A stretch of 9,507 bases of DNA from a bacterium (GTDB taxonomy: Bacteria; Auribacterota; Auribacteria; Auribacterales; Auribacteraceae), in NCBI GenBank assembly GCA_021161885.1, contig JAGGZS010000320.1:1-9507 (forward strand), in the 5' to 3' direction. The position numbers and the translations under genes were made by a program. Below the pieces are notes generated by a model. It ran no database searches and was not told the origin of the DNA. It saw nothing but the letters and a program-made list of their open reading frames with translations. Below, in pieces: positions 1-7,595 of the stretch; within the stretch, counting starts at the first letter, position 1, and each line of letters opens with the position of its first letter.

Positions 1-121
1 CAATAGTTTTGACAGGTCGATAAAAAACGCGATAACTAATGCTTCACCATATCCGGCTTTTCCTTCAGGACTTAACGAGAATTATCTGGAGATAATTATT
101 AATTTCGACGCAAAACGGTAA
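1..121 (+). CDS. TolA/TonB-type protein, C-terminal end only (5' partial)
   Basis: Reading from base 2 gives 39 residues and then TAA at 119-121. The peptide contains SFDRSIKNAI, then ASPYPAFPSG, and ends LEIIINFDAKR. This is the pattern of the TonB/TolA C-terminal fold: a helix followed by S-P-x-P-x-x-P and a final amphipathic beta strand that closes the protein. In that family the domain crosses the periplasm and contacts TolB/Pal or outer-membrane partners. Only one base separates the stop from the tolB start, and the tolA-tolB-pal order is the usual one, so TolA of the Tol-Pal complex is the best guess. TonB-family proteins share the same terminal motif and cannot be excluded from this fragment. 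The rest of the gene lies left of the window. Confidence 0.72.
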   Translation, partial: NSFDRSIKNAITNASPYPAFPSGLNENYLEIIINFDAKR

Positions 122-122
122 A

Positions 123-1457
123 ATGATGAATAAAAAAAAATATGCTTTTCTTATAACTGTTATTTTAAATATTTCATTTTTAATAATTTTTGAAAATATT
201 GCTTTATGCAGGGAAATTAAGATAACCATCTCTAAAAAACTCGACCGAAAAATCAGGGTTGCCATCCTGCCGTTTTTCGCAAAAAAATATGATAACAGCG
301 ATATTTTAACCGCGAGAGAATTATACTCTACAATTAAATTCGACATAAAAAATTCAGGCTATTTCGAGTTATGGCCGCAAAAAACAAAATTCACGGACAA
401 GATACTTAAAAAAGGAAAAAATATTGACAGCGCAGACTATGATTTCTGGTTTGAGCATACTACCGAATTAGTCATTAAAGGATATTACGATATACAAGGG
501 ACTGAAGTATTTATAAAATTCGTATGTTTTGATATCGCGGCACAGTCTGTTATATTATCGGAACAAATAGTTTCGGCAAGAAAAAATCTGCGCACAGCGG
601 CTCACTCGCTTTGCGGAAAACTAATAAAACTTTTTTCGGGCGCAAGACCGCCTATAACAAACACTTCAATCGCTTATGTAAAAGAAGTCAACGGGATAAA
701 AAATATTTTTATAACCGATTATGACGGGCAAAACGCACGGCAGTTAACTTTTAATTCCAATCTTACCATTAATCCCGCATGGCACAATACAAGTTTATTC
801 TATGTAAGCTACAAAGAAAACGGTTATCCGTTTGTGTTTATGCGCGATTTAACATCTGCAAACATAAAAAAAATATCGGCAAGACCCGGGCTTAACGCTT
901 TTCCGGCGGTTTCACCGGACGGAAAAAAAATAGCCCTTACGCTCAGTTTTAACGGCAATCCGGAGATATATATTCTTAACATTGACGGGTCTATTTTAAA
1001 ACGAGTTACTTATAATCCAGCGACCGACACATCGCCCGCATGGGCACCCGAGAGCAACCGCATAGCTTTTGTATCCGACAGGACTGGCACGCCCCAAATA
1101 TATACAGTCGATTACAGGACCGGAACCCCTAAACGTGTTTCTTACAGGGGTTCTTACAATACATCGCCCGATTGGTGTCCCACAAAAAAATCTTCGTTAA
1201 TCGTTTATACTTCATTATACGGAAAAAATTCGGAATTATATCTTCTTGATGTAAATAACGGCAACATAAAACGGTTAACAACAACTTTAGAGTCGGAAGA
1301 AAGCCCGTCGTGGGCGCCGGACGGAATACATATATCATATACATTGACACAAAATTTTAAATCGGATATATATTTTATGGATGTACGCGATTCTATCGCT
1401 GTACAAATAACCGACGAGGAAAATAACTGCACTTCGTCTACATGGGGACCAAACTGA
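123..1457 (+). CDS. tolB: Tol-Pal system periplasmic beta-propeller protein TolB
   Basis: A 444-residue protein, close to the usual TolB length. Residues 1-29 form a signal peptide: a lysine-rich start, a hydrophobic core at about 8-22, and probable cleavage near Cys29. The mature N-terminus (REIKITI) matches the short segment that in E. coli TolB signals between TolA and Pal. Residues about 31-178 form the N-terminal alpha/beta domain (VAILPFF at 47-52, KNSGYFELWP at 76-85). Residues about 183-444 carry six WD40-like/PD40 blades with recurring motifs such as SPDGKKIA, APESNRIAFVSDR, TSPDW and SPSWAPDG. TolB works in the periplasm, linking Pal and the TolQRA motor during envelope constriction. 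The gene starts one base after the upstream stop. No convincing Shine-Dalgarno precedes either of the two adjacent ATG codons (123, 126), so translational coupling is likely; the exact start could be either. Confidence 0.95.
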   Translation: MMNKKKYAFLITVILNISFLIIFENIALCREIKITISKKLDRKIRVAILPFFAKKYDNSDILTARELYSTIKFDIKNSGYFELWPQKTKFTDKILKKGKNIDSADYDFWFEHTTELVIKGYYDIQGTEVFIKFVCFDIAAQSVILSEQIVSARKNLRTAAHSLCGKLIKLFSGARPPITNTSIAYVKEVNGIKNIFITDYDGQNARQLTFNSNLTINPAWHNTSLFYVSYKENGYPFVFMRDLTSANIKKISARPGLNAFPAVSPDGKKIALTLSFNGNPEIYILNIDGSILKRVTYNPATDTSPAWAPESNRIAFVSDRTGTPQIYTVDYRTGTPKRVSYRGSYNTSPDWCPTKKSSLIVYTSLYGKNSELYLLDVNNGNIKRLTTTLESEESPSWAPDGIHISYTLTQNFKSDIYFMDVRDSIAVQITDEENNCTSSTWGPN

Positions 1458-1493
1458 AATACACATAAATAATAACCTAACAGGGAGGTAACA

Positions 1494-1988
1494 ATGAAAT
1501 TTAACAGAAACTTTTTCCTATCAATACTATTAATCGCTGCTCTTACGGCGCTTGCGGGATGCCAAAGCAAACCTAAAGGCAAAGCGGTTAAATCCGATAT
1601 TCCTTTAACAACCATTCCGTCAGGCACATTTGTAGATCCGCCCGATGAATTTAAATTCGTTTTCCAGCCGATATTATTTGATTTCGACAGGTCAAGCATA
1701 AGAACCGATATGAAACAATCGCTCTCTCAAGTCGCTCAATGGATGAGTGTTCATTCTAAAGTCCTGCTTCGTCTTGAAGGGCATTGCGACGAACGCGGAA
1801 CTGAAGAATACAATCTGGCTCTCGGCGAAAGAAGAGCTCTGGCTGTAAGAGAATTACTTGTCGCTAAAGGTGTAACGGCAGAGAGGTTAACTACAATCAG
1901 TTACGGAGAAGAACGACCTGCTAATTCCGAACATAACGAATTCGCATGGGCGGAAAACAGGCGCGTTGAGTTTAAATTAGCCCAATGA
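1494..1988 (+). CDS. pal: Peptidoglycan-associated lipoprotein Pal
   Basis: A 164-residue lipoprotein. The signal peptide ends in the lipobox LAGC, with the acylated Cys at residue 23. The +2 residue is Gln, not Asp, which favours outer-membrane sorting. After a short linker, residues about 55-164 form an OmpA-like peptidoglycan-binding domain with FDFDRSSI (62-69) and the Pal signature EGHCDERGTEEYNLALGERR (95-114). Asp99 and Arg114 occupy the positions that bind diaminopimelate in OmpA-family proteins. Pal anchors the outer membrane to the wall and is the partner of TolB. A very strong ribosome binding site, AGGGAGGT at 1482-1489, lies four bases before the ATG. The 36-base gap to tolB shows no terminator, so the gene is probably in the same operon but translated independently at a higher level. 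Confidence 0.97.
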   Translation: MKFNRNFFLSILLIAALTALAGCQSKPKGKAVKSDIPLTTIPSGTFVDPPDEFKFVFQPILFDFDRSSIRTDMKQSLSQVAQWMSVHSKVLLRLEGHCDERGTEEYNLALGERRALAVRELLVAKGVTAERLTTISYGEERPANSEHNEFAWAENRRVEFKLAQ

Positions 1989-2051
1989 TAATTTAAAACA
2001 GCTCAACATATAAATTTATAATCTGTATATAAACAAGGATATATTTTACCA

Positions 2052-2696
2052 ATGCGTATATATACTTTTTTATTATTACCTATCTTAACACTCTGCCTTT
2101 TTCTGACCGGCTGCAATGAAGAACTGCGCGATGAACTGATAAGCAGAGACAAAAACATACAAAATGAAATGATGCGGATTCAAGATAAAACACTTTCTTC
2201 GGAAAGCCGTTTAGATGAATTAAACAACTTGATTATCCAGTTAAACACCAATATGTCCGACAGCTTATTGGCAATGGACAAAGAAATTGGGCAGGTTAAA
2301 CAAGAACAACAGGACAACACATCCAATCAGGAAGCAATCAACATAGAAATGGCAAAACTCGAAAAAAGCACAAATGAAAAACTTAAAGTTATTTTAGACG
2401 AGGTTCTTAAAGAAAACCAACGCATTATTAAACGAATACGCCTAATAGAACAGGAAATTTACGGCGAAGCGTCTACTTCAACGGTTAGCGATAGCAATAG
2501 AGAATCAGGTTCTTCAATTATTGGTGATAATCAGTTAGAATATGTAAACCACAAGGTAAAAACCGGAGAAAATTTATGGGTTATCGCCCAACAGTACGGA
2601 ACATCAATGGAAGCAATAGCGGAAGCGAATAATATGGAAAACATATCGGATATTATCAAACCGGGGCAGACTTTAAGAATTCCCGTAAAAAAATAA
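2052..2696 (+). CDS. Coiled-coil lipoprotein with C-terminal LysM domain (CpoB position in the tol-pal operon)
   Basis: A 214-residue protein in three parts. Residues 1-20 are a lipoprotein signal with lipobox LTGC (Cys21, +2 Asn). Residues about 24-137 are charged, with heptad-like leucine/isoleucine/methionine spacing, consistent with a long coiled coil. After a Ser/Thr-rich linker (140-157), residues about 165-212 form one LysM repeat: VKTGENLWVIAQQYGTS, an AN-NM middle, and KPGQTLRIPV at the end. LysM binds GlcNAc-containing glycan, so the protein probably sits in the outer membrane and touches peptidoglycan. It lies 63 bases after pal, where proteobacteria carry CpoB/YbgF. CpoB also begins with a coiled coil but ends in TPRs, which are absent here. 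An AAGGA at 2035-2039 lies twelve bases before the ATG. The specific role is inferred from position only. Confidence 0.85.
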   Translation: MRIYTFLLLPILTLCLFLTGCNEELRDELISRDKNIQNEMMRIQDKTLSSESRLDELNNLIIQLNTNMSDSLLAMDKEIGQVKQEQQDNTSNQEAINIEMAKLEKSTNEKLKVILDEVLKENQRIIKRIRLIEQEIYGEASTSTVSDSNRESGSSIIGDNQLEYVNHKVKTGENLWVIAQQYGTSMEAIAEANNMENISDIIKPGQTLRIPVKK

Positions 2697-3509
2697 TCAT
2701 TTATATTTTTTCACATTATGAGCCGATAATTCTTTATAACCTTCGCCCGCGATATTTAACGACAATATTGTTAATGTTATGATTATGCCCGGGAACATTG
2801 TCATCCATGGAGCAGACCTGAAAAAATCTCTGCCTTGGCTTACCATACCGCCCCATGTGGGCATAGGCGGCTGTATGCCTAATCCGAGAAAACTCAGTGA
2901 ACTTTCCATAAGAATAGACACTCCTACACGCAGTGTAACCGCGGTTATTATAATACCCGCGGATAAAGGGAGAATATGTTTTAGAAAAATATATAAATCA
3001 GATGCCCCTAAAACTCTGGCGGCCTGAACATGAGGGCTGTTTTTCAGTTTTAAAGTTTCTCCTCTGATCAATTTGGCAAACCCTGCCCACCCGATAACAA
3101 CCAAAGTAACGAAAATAGATTTGTATCCGGGTTCCATAACCGATGACAACGCGATAGCAAGCAGTAACGACGGGAACGCCAAAGTTATATTAATGGCAAC
3201 CCCCGCTAAAGAATCCATCCATCCACAGTAATAACCGCTTATGAATCCAAATATAATCCCTATTAACAAAGCAAAAACCGTGGTGAATATTCCAAGCGAT
3301 ATAGAAAACCTGCCGCCCGCGATAATTCTGCTTAACACATCGCGTCCCCTGTCGTCCGTACCCATAAGATGAGATAAAGACGGAGCCTGTTTAAGCGCGT
3401 CAAGGTCAGGCAGCAAAGGATCATAAGGGGTTATCCATGAGGATAAAACACATACCCCTAAAATAACCGTTAATAATCCTAAAGCCGACCAATAAAAAAA
3501 CTTTTTCAT
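2697..3509 (-). CDS. DppC/OppC-type peptide ABC transporter permease
   Basis: A 270-residue inner-membrane protein of the binding-protein-dependent transport permease family. It has an N-terminal membrane segment (about 5-24), a periplasmic stretch with HLMGTDDRGRDVLSRII (47-63) typical of DppC/OppC, about five further hydrophobic segments, the cytoplasmic EAA loop QAARVLGASDLYIFLKHILP (162-181) that docks on the ATPase, and LSFLGLGIQPPMPTWG (205-220). The start ATG overlaps the stop of the upstream permease gene (ATGA), with GAGG eleven bases upstream inside that gene. It is the last gene of the minus-strand operon visible here, and its stop codon directly abuts the stop of the convergent LysM gene. 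The substrate cannot be read from the permease itself; peptide or nickel transport are the family options, and context favours peptides. Confidence 0.93.
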   Translation of the reverse strand: MKKFFYWSALGLLTVILGVCVLSSWITPYDPLLPDLDALKQAPSLSHLMGTDDRGRDVLSRIIAGGRFSISLGIFTTVFALLIGIIFGFISGYYCGWMDSLAGVAINITLAFPSLLLAIALSSVMEPGYKSIFVTLVVIGWAGFAKLIRGETLKLKNSPHVQAARVLGASDLYIFLKHILPLSAGIIITAVTLRVGVSILMESSLSFLGLGIQPPMPTWGGMVSQGRDFFRSAPWMTMFPGIIITLTILSLNIAGEGYKELSAHNVKKYK

Positions 3510-4435
3510 TTCAGTTCTATCCTCGGGTCAGCGACTACATAAAAAATATCCATCAAAATATTTACCGCAATAAAAATTAATGTGCCCATCAGCACCCCGC
3601 CCATAATAACCGGATAATCACGCTGGCTTATAGCCATAACCACATAACGCCCTACCCCGTTCCATCCGAAAATGGTTTCTGTTAAAACCGAACCATTCAG
3701 ATAACTTCCGAAATCAAGCCCGATAAGGGTAATTATCGGGATCATAGCGTTTTTAAGGGAATGCCGCAATACCGAAAACGGCGATAACCCACGGGCTTTA
3801 GCAGATAACACATACGGTTCAGCTAATACATCCTGAAGGCTTGCTTTAGTCATTCTCGCGATGTAAGCGGCGGAACGGCTTCCTAATGTGAGCGCGGGCA
3901 AGATAATATAGGCTAATTCTCCTTCACTCATTCCAGAAGCGGGCAGAATTCGTAAACATCTGGCAAATAGATAGATAAGCAGTAATCCAAACCAAAAAAC
4001 CGGTGTGGATATGCCAAATGTTGTAATAAGCAGAATAATTTTATCTACTAAAACCGATCTGGTCAACGCTCCGATTAATCCTAATCCAATTCCACAGATA
4101 ACCGCTAGAAAAATGCTCAATGAGGCAAGTTTTATTGTATTGGGCAATTTTTCCATTAAACTTGTAAACACCGGCTGTTTCGTTATATAAGAATATCCCA
4201 GATCACCTTTTAAGATATTAAACAGGTACATTTTAAGCTGTCGCAATAGAGAAACATCATATATATCCATCTTACTTTTTAGTTCAGATACTCTTTCAGC
4301 GGTTACACGTTCACCGATAATTGAATAAAGAGGGTTTCCGGGCGCAAGTTTAAGCAGAATAAAAGTGATAATAATCACCCCCGTTAAAGTAGGAAAACTC
4401 TCAATTATTTTTTTAAAAAAATATTTCAACGGCAT
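3506..4435 (-). CDS. DppB/OppB-type peptide ABC transporter permease
   Basis: A 309-residue integral membrane protein matching DppB/OppB in length and layout. The first membrane helix covers about 12-31 and ends in LAPGNP, a family hallmark. Then come GDLGYSYITKQPV (77-89) in the periplasmic domain and four to five more hydrophobic segments. The EAA loop SAKARGLSPFSVLRHSLKNA (211-230) is followed by MIP. Further family motifs are ETIFGWNGVGRYVVMAISQR (253-272) and the C-terminal DPRIELK. It pairs with the downstream DppC-type gene, overlapping by four bases, to form the membrane channel of an importer. It starts one base after the stop of the solute-binding protein and has only a weak ribosome binding site, so translational coupling is likely. 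Confidence 0.94.
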   Translation of the reverse strand: MPLKYFFKKIIESFPTLTGVIIITFILLKLAPGNPLYSIIGERVTAERVSELKSKMDIYDVSLLRQLKMYLFNILKGDLGYSYITKQPVFTSLMEKLPNTIKLASLSIFLAVICGIGLGLIGALTRSVLVDKIILLITTFGISTPVFWFGLLLIYLFARCLRILPASGMSEGELAYIILPALTLGSRSAAYIARMTKASLQDVLAEPYVLSAKARGLSPFSVLRHSLKNAMIPIITLIGLDFGSYLNGSVLTETIFGWNGVGRYVVMAISQRDYPVIMGGVLMGTLIFIAVNILMDIFYVVADPRIELK

Positions 4436-4436
4436 A

Positions 4437-5996
4437 CTAATTTATCTTTTCTATTTGTATTTTGTTTCCTTTATCAACTGAATATAAAGGCGATAAAAAA
4501 TAATTTTTTATCCACGGCTGAGTTACGGTAAACTTTTTTTTGTGCCACAGACAAACCCATGGGCAGTCATCCATCACAATATTTACTGCTTGGCTGTACA
4601 ATTGGTTACGCATATTTTCATCCACGCTCGCCCTTGCTTTTTCTACCAACACATTAAAGCGCTTATTTTTGTACCTGACACGGTTTCCCGCGGCACCCCA
4701 GTTATCGGAATGGAACACCGGATACAAAAAATTTTCTATATCAGGATAATCCGCCCACCATGACAACAAAAACATACCCGCTTCGCCATTGGCTACGGTT
4801 TCCTTAAAAGCAGTCCATTCAAGCACATGAATATCAACATCAATACCCACGGCGTTGAGGTCATGCTGAATTAATTCCGCTACACCTTCCATCTCCCTGT
4901 TACTGCTAAGATACAGTTTAATCGGCGTTTTGTTTTTATCAAAAGTTTTCAACAATTCAAGGGCGTAACTGGGATTATACTCTATTTTTTCATCAATAAC
5001 TATTTGCTTATTAAGCAAAGCAGGCGGCACAGGACACCGCGCTGTTTCAACCCGAGATTCCAAATAATTCTCCACTATTTTTTTTCTGTTGATAGATGCA
5101 GCTACGGCTTTGCGGAATTTTTTGTCGGAATACGGCGTTTTTTGGCAGTTAAACCCAAGATAGTAAGTGTTCAAAGCAGGTATCTCATGGACATAATTTT
5201 TCCATATTTTATCGTTAACAAAATACTCAAATTCAGCTCTTGGAATTTCAAAAACATCTATTTTACCGTTTTCAAACTCGGTTATAGCGGTAAAATCTTC
5301 AGGTATAATCTTAAACTGTATTTGTTTAATTTCAGCTTTTTTACCAAAATAGTTTTTGTTTCTTCTTAAAACAAGCCTGTTTCCCCTATCCCAATAATCT
5401 AAAATAAAAGGACCTGTTCCATATATATTTTTAGATTTATCATCCGCTATAACAACCAAAGCGTTTGAAATAGTAAGCATCGACAGAAACGGCAAAAAAG
5501 GTTCGGTAAGCACAATATCAAAAATATTATCGTTTACAACAACAAAACCGGCAACATTTTTTGAACTGCCCCGCAAAACATCCTGAACGCCCTTAACTTT
5601 TTCAAAAACCCATGTTCTCGGCGAAGATATATCAGGGTCTATTATCCGCTCAAACGATTTTTTGACTATCTTTGCCGTACACTTTAAGTTGTTAGAAAAA
5701 CAGACGTCATCCCTCAAATAAAATCTGTACCGCCTGCCATTATCAAGTATTTCCCATTTCTTGGCGATATCCGCAACAATGTTTAAATTTTTATCTAATT
5801 TAACAAGTCCGTTATATAAATAAGCGGCAACTTTACCGCCGTCCACATCGACTATAAAAGCAGGGTCTAACGACGTGATATCCTTTTTTAGACGCAAATA
5901 TAAAACATCATAAGACCTTTTCTTATAATCACAGCCACAAAATAAAACTGTAACTGCCAATAATATAATAAAAAAAATTCTTTGAGAAAAAATCAA
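4437..5996 (-). CDS. Family 5 (peptide-type) extracellular solute-binding lipoprotein
   Basis: A 519-residue protein of the SBP_bac_5 (DppA/OppA) family. The signal segment (residues 1-21) leads to Cys22 in LFCGC, an imperfect lipobox (Phe at -3), so lipid anchoring is likely but not certain. Family landmarks are DITSLDPA (39-46), YLYNGLVKLD (59-68), YGTGPFILDYWDRGNRLVLR (192-211) with NKNYF after it, a central KKFRKAVAASINRKKIVENY, and the C-lobe SWWADYPDIENFLYP. It captures peptides or related solutes and passes them to the permeases encoded just downstream. The start is TTG at 5996, overlapping the TGA of the deacylase gene (TTGA). It is chosen because AAGGGG lies six bases upstream and no ATG or GTG fits nearby. 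The ligand cannot be inferred from sequence; the deacylase neighbour suggests D-residue-containing peptides. Confidence 0.9.
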   Translation of the reverse strand: MIFSQRIFFIILLAVTVLFCGCDYKKRSYDVLYLRLKKDITSLDPAFIVDVDGGKVAAYLYNGLVKLDKNLNIVADIAKKWEILDNGRRYRFYLRDDVCFSNNLKCTAKIVKKSFERIIDPDISSPRTWVFEKVKGVQDVLRGSSKNVAGFVVVNDNIFDIVLTEPFLPFLSMLTISNALVVIADDKSKNIYGTGPFILDYWDRGNRLVLRRNKNYFGKKAEIKQIQFKIIPEDFTAITEFENGKIDVFEIPRAEFEYFVNDKIWKNYVHEIPALNTYYLGFNCQKTPYSDKKFRKAVAASINRKKIVENYLESRVETARCPVPPALLNKQIVIDEKIEYNPSYALELLKTFDKNKTPIKLYLSSNREMEGVAELIQHDLNAVGIDVDIHVLEWTAFKETVANGEAGMFLLSWWADYPDIENFLYPVFHSDNWGAAGNRVRYKNKRFNVLVEKARASVDENMRNQLYSQAVNIVMDDCPWVCLWHKKKFTVTQPWIKNYFLSPLYSVDKGNKIQIEKIN

Positions 5997-6002
5997 GATT
6001 TT

Positions 6003-6008
6003 CCCCTT
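6003..6008 (-). promoter_or_regulatory. Shine-Dalgarno of the solute-binding protein gene
   Basis: AAGGGG on the minus strand, six bases before the TTG start at 5996. It lies inside the 3' end of the deacylase reading frame. It decides the start of the binding protein and gives that gene ribosome entry independent of deacylase translation, which matters because ribosomes on the broken deacylase would stop about 400 bases earlier. Confidence 0.75.
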
Positions 6009-6368
6009 AAAAGCAATCTGCCTGGCAACCTGTTTTGTTCAGTTCGCGAGGTATCTTTGCCGTTTACCCAAACTTTTATTATGCCTTGCGGTTTAACTTT
6101 AGGTTTCTTAAACGATGATACCCCTTCGATTTTATCCGGATCCCACAAAACAAGGTCGGCAAAATAATTTTTCTTAATTAACCCTCTGTTTGCCAAACCG
6201 AGTTTTTGCGCGGCGCTAATGTGATTTTATAAACAGCTTCTTCAATACTCATAATTTTTTCACGGATAACCAAATTCAAAAATTCAGGGAACGTGCCGTA
6301 AGTTCGAGGATGCGGATTATCCGGTTCATCATATGATTTAACAGAGCTGTCCGATGCTATAATAGCAG

Positions 6369-6408
6369 ATGGATGCGATATAATCTTCCTTAAATTAGTT
6401 TCATCCAT
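6369..6408. repeat. 7-base inverted repeat just downstream of the heptamer
   Basis: ATGGATG (minus strand 6408-6402) and CATCCAT (minus strand 6375-6369) are perfect complements with a 26-base loop. In the transcript the stem would begin two bases after the slippery heptamer. It is short, has three G-C pairs and is closer than the 5-9 base spacing usual for frameshift stimulators, so chance is plausible. Confidence 0.35.
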
Positions 6409-6410
6409 AA

Positions 6411-6417
6411 GAAAAAA
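6411..6417 (-). other. In-phase U UUU UUC heptamer at the first frame break of the deacylase
   Basis: On the minus strand the frame-1 codons here are GTT TTT TTC (Val388-Phe389-Phe390), so T TTT TTC has the X XXY YYZ phase used in -1 ribosomal frameshifting. A -1 slip would continue CTT ATG GAT GAA and give A-V-F-F-L-M-D-E, exactly the residues expected from the family. The same residues result if a T8 run lost one T, which is the simpler explanation. Slippage during transcription of the T run is a third possibility. Confidence 0.4.
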
Positions 6418-7595
6418 ACGGCGTCCGACTTGAATTTTATTTCCAGCAGAAAATCTATTATTTTAATCCAGAAATCAGCATCGGTTTTATCGGTTAGATC
6501 AGTTAAGCGTTTACCTAAAAATTTACGTTTTGATTTTGCGGTTGACGATATAAAAATCGCGGAGGCGTCGTCCATAGAAAATTTATTTTTAAGGTACCCT
6601 GCAATTTCTTTTTTTACCTTTATATCACTCAAACGTTGTGCCGCTTTTGCGTAACCGCCCTCAAAAAGGTATTGAGGTAAAATGAAATCTAAATCAGTGC
6701 AAAAAGCGGTATACGGATACCTGTCGAAATTAATTCCCGATTTACTTTCAGCTGAGAACCGATCTATCATAGACAATAAATTATCCACCTTGCCCGCATT
6801 TTTTTTCCCGAACGCTTTAAGGTGAGATATTTGCACGGGCACATCGAAATCTTCGTTCAATTTCAATATTTCCAGAAGGCTCTGTTCAACAAAATCGCTT
6901 TCGTTACGAAGATGAACGCTAAGCAGTGAGTTATGTTTTTTAAGCTGAGTAAATATTGCCCTAAGTTCAGTTTCATCGGCAAAAATTCCAGGCGGATACG
7001 CAAGCCCTAACGAAATTCCAAAATAACCTTTTTGTAAATATTTATCCGCCAAACGAGAAAATTTTTCAAGATTAGAACCTTGAAGTTTAGTATCGTTATA
7101 ATCGACTATATATGTGCGTAAATTAGTGTGTCCAAGCAAAGGAGCAATGTTGATGCCCGTACCGCGATCGATTAATCTCTCAAAAAAATCTTCTGGTTCG
7201 CGCCAGTTTATAATAAAATTTTTCTCAGCATACCTGTTATGCCATCTCTGCCATACCTGCCCGTATAACGGCGCCGCCGATAACCCGCAGTTGCCTATTG
7301 CTTCGGTGGTAACCCCTTGATTAATGCGTGAAGATGCGTCAGGGTGCATAAAAATAGAAAAATCGGAATGACCGTGTATATCGATAAATCCCGGGCTTAA
7401 TATACACCCCTTGGCGTTAATCTTTTCTTTGGCTTCGCATATTACAGGTTTGCCCGCATAGGCTGTTTTATCACCGCAAATCCCTAATGCCCCTTTAAAA
7501 CTTTTATTTTGGGATCCGTCAATAATAAAGGCGTTTTCTATATATGTATCAAATTCCATTTGTGATGAATTTTCTGGCATGATAACTGTGCCGGC

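Larger units (their letters stand above)
5993..7580 (-). pseudogene. N-acyl-D-amino-acid deacylase (D-aminoacylase), broken by two single-base frame losses
   Basis: Three overlapping frames together encode one amidohydrolase. Frame 1 (7580-6390) has PGFIDIHGHSD (63-73, metal-site His69/His71), GNCG (Cys98), VHLRNES (His223) and ISHLKAFG (His253), matching the zinc ligands Cys96/His220/His250 of Alcaligenes D-aminoacylase. Frame 2 (to 6178) resumes with MDETNLRKIISHP, then IIASDSS with the catalytic Asp, and HPRTYGTFPEFL. Frame 3 (to 5993) resumes with LGLANRGLIKKNYFADLVLW, the usual C-terminal beta barrel. Adding one base in the T7 run at 6412-6418 and one near 6210 gives a continuous 529-residue protein, a normal family length. 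The enzyme would release D-amino acids from N-acyl-D-amino acids. Nothing essential is missing, so the breaks are either very recent decay or sequencing errors. The start follows the Memo stop by 15 bases with no clear ribosome binding site; Met8 is an alternative. Confidence 0.88.

Noticed and set aside
65..346. A 93-codon minus-strand open frame rich in hydrophobic residues, opposite the start of tolB.
   Set aside because: The hydrophobic look comes from the reverse complement of the AT-rich signal-peptide region of tolB. No homology or start signal supports it.
1205..1699. A 164-codon open frame on the minus strand across the end of tolB and the start of pal.
   Set aside because: It runs antisense to two well-supported genes, has no recognisable domain and no ribosome binding site that I could support. 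It is a by-product of their codon use.
2009..2020. Perfect palindrome TATAAATTTATA between pal and the LysM gene, a possible operator or -10 region.
   Set aside because: It is pure A/T in an AT-rich spacer, where such palindromes arise often. No matching -35 element or second copy was found.
5004..5369. A 121-codon plus-strand open frame opposite the solute-binding protein.
   Set aside because: It lies entirely inside a gene with clear family motifs, and its translation shows no domain or signal peptide.
6197..6212. A possible second recoding site (CGC AAA AAC) at the second deacylase break.
   Set aside because: The base before AAA AAC is C, so the heptamer is not a proper X XXY YYZ site. 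A slip would give APRKNLGL, while adding one G gives APAQKLGL, which fits the family better. A lost base is the better explanation.
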